Source: an uncultured Dorea sp.
Lineage (GTDB): Bacteria; Bacillota; Clostridia; Lachnospirales; Lachnospiraceae
Reading direction: 5' to 3'
Assembly: GCA_948602995.1 (NCBI GenBank)
Contig: CAPEBR010000010.1
Span: forward strand, 57,718 to 121,717
Length of the DNA: 64,000 bases
Position numbers and translations under genes: made by a program. A model generated the notes under the pieces. That model ran no database searches and was not told where the DNA came from. It worked only from the letters and a program-made list of their open reading frames with translations. This document shows, piece by piece, positions 62,585 through 64,000 of this stretch (position 1 is its first letter; every line of letters starts with the position of its first letter).

Positions 62585-62896
62585 TCAAAGGCATCCAAAG
62601 GTTGCTTCCGCGGTTATTGGAAATGCATCGTCAATGACAAATAAATAATCACATTTACTTGTGTTTAATGGGACAGACTTATCCTCCGCTATTATCCCAC
62701 CATCCATTTTATATAAAATAACATGGTTTTTCTTCGTATTTTCAAGCACATATTTCTTTTTATTCTCTTCACGCTTTACCGCTGAGCGTCTGTCCGATGA
62801 TTCAATACACTTCATCCTATTTTTATTATCACAGTTCTTCAAAGAATTACTTTGCAGTTCTGCGTTAATACATTTTTCTAATTTTCTACAAATCAT
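62585..62896 (-). CDS. Small partner protein of the truncated ATPase
   Basis: 103 residues, mainly lysine- and asparagine-rich helices followed by a strand pair, HVILYKMDGGIIAED, and KCDYLFVIDDAFPIT. The start overlaps the ATPase stop (ATGA), so the two form a coupled pair, as is common for two-gene ATPase-effector systems. I do not recognise the family. The C-terminus (EATFGCL) may be truncated by debris. No catalytic motif is evident. Confidence 0.5.
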   Translation of the reverse strand: MICRKLEKCINAELQSNSLKNCDNKNRMKCIESSDRRSAVKREENKKKYVLENTKKNHVILYKMDGGIIAEDKSVPLNTSKCDYLFVIDDAFPITAEATFGCL

Positions 62897-63642
62897 TCAT
62901 CTATCTCCATAGTAATGAGCTCATCAAGTTCACTATTTGTAATAGACGATACTTCACTTAAATTTTTGGGAATAACAATCTTATTTAACTTTGTATGCCG
63001 ATTCTCCACTTTTTCTGAAAACAATAATATATTCGTAGAAGTTAGTATATATGGACTATGTGTTGTTAAAAGAACCTTACTGTTCGCTGAATTTATCATT
63101 AACGAAATGAGATTCATAACATCCTTTTGTGCAATCGGAAATAAATGTGCCTCTGGTTCTTCAATTACAATAAATGTTTTTTTCTTTTCCAAAATTGTCG
63201 CAAAGACAAGCATCAATATCCACAATACTTCCTGCTGACCAGACGAACCATACATCAATTTAACCCAATGGTACTCATCAAAATAAATTTTTTCACCATC
63301 ATTTTCACTTATATAGTCTGCTTTTAAAATTTTCTTAATAAATCCATATGCCTGGTCTACTGCGGCATTATTTATCTGACCTTTTACTGTTTTAACATAA
63401 TCTGTAATCATTTCCGGAATTTTAGTTCCAAACTTATTTTTTGTTACTTTTATCAATTTAATAAATTCCTGCATAGTCAAATCCATCTCATCAGTAGAAA
63501 CGTCCTGTAACTGCTCAGACATGGTCGCTAACAAACTTCTTCCGGCTGGAATATAAATAATTTCTTTATCATTTTCAAATACTAAAAACAACCGTTCATT
63601 TAAATGGCGTTTCATTACCCCCACAGCAGTTATATTATCCAA
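62893..63642 (-). pseudogene. OLD/RecF-like AAA ATPase lacking its N-terminal P-loop
   Basis: 249 residues matching the C-terminal two thirds of an ABC/OLD-type ATPase: a signature-like GSSGQQEVLWI near residue 133, Walker B FIVIEEPEAHLFP near 160 and the switch histidine LTTHSPYIL near 192. Walker A, normally in the first 50 residues of a roughly 370-residue protein, is missing; the frame closes upstream at a stop before TTG 63642. It therefore cannot bind ATP in the usual way. Possibly the relic of a two-gene defence system with the partner at 62585. Confidence 0.7.
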
Positions 63643-63723
63643 AAGACCCTAATCCCACACTTTTCCCTCAGATACTGTACCCGCACCCATCTCCTCATTA
63701 GATTTGAAGAGCCAGTTGATATC

Positions 63724-64000
63724 TTAATCCGCAAGGCCAAGCATCCAGTCTCTGGCATTGATACGGCGAATTCCGTCATACTGAGTCTCAGGGTCTTCAT
63801 CTAATGTAAGAATAACCTTTGGATAATGGTCGCGGATTGCTATAAGAGGCCGAAGTTCACGCTCCAGCGTCTTTTCATCCCGTACGGAGAGCGCAACCTG
63901 GAAGTAAGTAATTCCTTTGCTGTTTTGTGCCACAAAGTCGACTTCTAATGTACCGACTTTTCCTACGTATACATCATATCCTCTTCGAAGCAGTTCCAGA
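63724..64000 (-). CDS. AAA_14/DUF4143-type ATPase, C-terminal part, 5' end outside window
   Basis: The minus-strand frame is open to the window edge and reads ELLRRGYDVYVGKVGTLEVD, FVAQNSKGITYFQVALSVRD, ELRPLIAIRDHYPKVILTLD, then GIRRINARDWMLGLAD. This is the characteristic C-terminus of the AAA_14/DUF4143 ATPase family, including the PD-(D/E)XK-like strand EVDFVAQ and FQVA. The full protein is usually about 400 residues. It is separated from the truncated ATPase by 80 bases without evident features. Confidence 0.8.
   Translation of the reverse strand, partial: LELLRRGYDVYVGKVGTLEVDFVAQNSKGITYFQVALSVRDEKTLERELRPLIAIRDHYPKVILTLDEDPETQYDGIRRINARDWMLGLAD

Noticed and set aside
1..64000. CRISPR array, tRNA, rRNA or prophage structural genes
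   Set aside because: No regularly spaced repeats, no rRNA-like blocks and no tRNA cloverleaf or phage structural gene was noticed; a scan with dedicated tools was not possible.

Overview
The window looks like accessory DNA from a low-GC Clostridia, most likely Lachnospiraceae. This rests on strong AGGAGG-type ribosome binding sites, Firmicutes-style Wzx/Wzy glycan genes, several AAA-ATPase/PD-(D/E)XK genes, Rpn-family nuclease remnants, IS66 debris and a 27-codon holin-like type I toxin. I saw no rRNA, tRNA, CRISPR array or core housekeeping gene. The family assignment is inference from gene content.

Layout. (0) 1-7.0 kb, plus strand: the end of a glycan locus (partial Wzx, an acyltransferase broken at a 12-G tract, a GNAT) followed by a phosphonate operon: a three-domain nucleotidyltransferase/cytidylyltransferase/PEP mutase protein, a phosphonoacetaldehyde-reductase-like alcohol dehydrogenase and phosphonopyruvate decarboxylase. 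It ends in a strong terminator. (A) 7.3-11.1 kb: a possible defence or conflict islet with an internally deleted AAA/PD-(D/E)XK gene, an MntA-HepT pair and a DUF4062 protein. (1) 11.1-25.2 kb, minus strand: glycan cluster 1 with CDP-6-deoxyhexose synthesis, four glycosyltransferases, EpsG-type polymerase, pyruvyl transferase, radical SAM protein, Wzx and a membrane-anchored propeller. (B) 25.3-29.8 kb: an intact AAA/PD-(D/E)XK gene and gene debris (integrase, HicB, Rpn, AlbA_2). (2) 30.0-41.7 kb, plus strand: glycan cluster 2 with GTs, EpsG-type polymerase, Wzx, LicD, an IspD-like/kinase fusion, HAD and a nucleotide-sugar epimerase. (C) 41.7-45.3 kb: debris (IS66, epimerase, PEP mutase and HepT fragments), a hidden type I toxin and an intact AlbA_2 gene. 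(3) 45.5-56.4 kb, minus strand: glycan cluster 3 with its own Wzx, Wzy and CDP-polyol-type genes. (D) 56.5-64 kb: a second near-copy of the AAA gene, a secreted Ig-like protein, a third AAA gene, a truncated ATPase pair and a DUF4143 ATPase running off the edge.

Clusters 1, 2 and 3 each carry their own flippase and polymerase, so each could build a separate surface polysaccharide. None shows a priming phospho-sugar transferase, so the primer is probably elsewhere. Directly upstream of the first gene of each cluster, in the same sense orientation, lies a shared element of about 41 bp with an internal CCTTCAA/TTGAAGG dyad. For clusters 1 and 3 it belongs to a 165-bp repeat that also carries the promoter of a divergent AAA/PD-(D/E)XK gene.

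The most notable points are the shared leader element, the poly-G tracts in two acyltransferase genes, the hydroxyethylphosphonate-type operon with scattered scars of its PEP mutase gene, the IspD-kinase fusion beside LicD, a reciprocally decayed tandem pair of AAA genes, and a sequence shared immediately after the stop codons of HepT and HicB. Functions are from sequence reading only; no database search was run.
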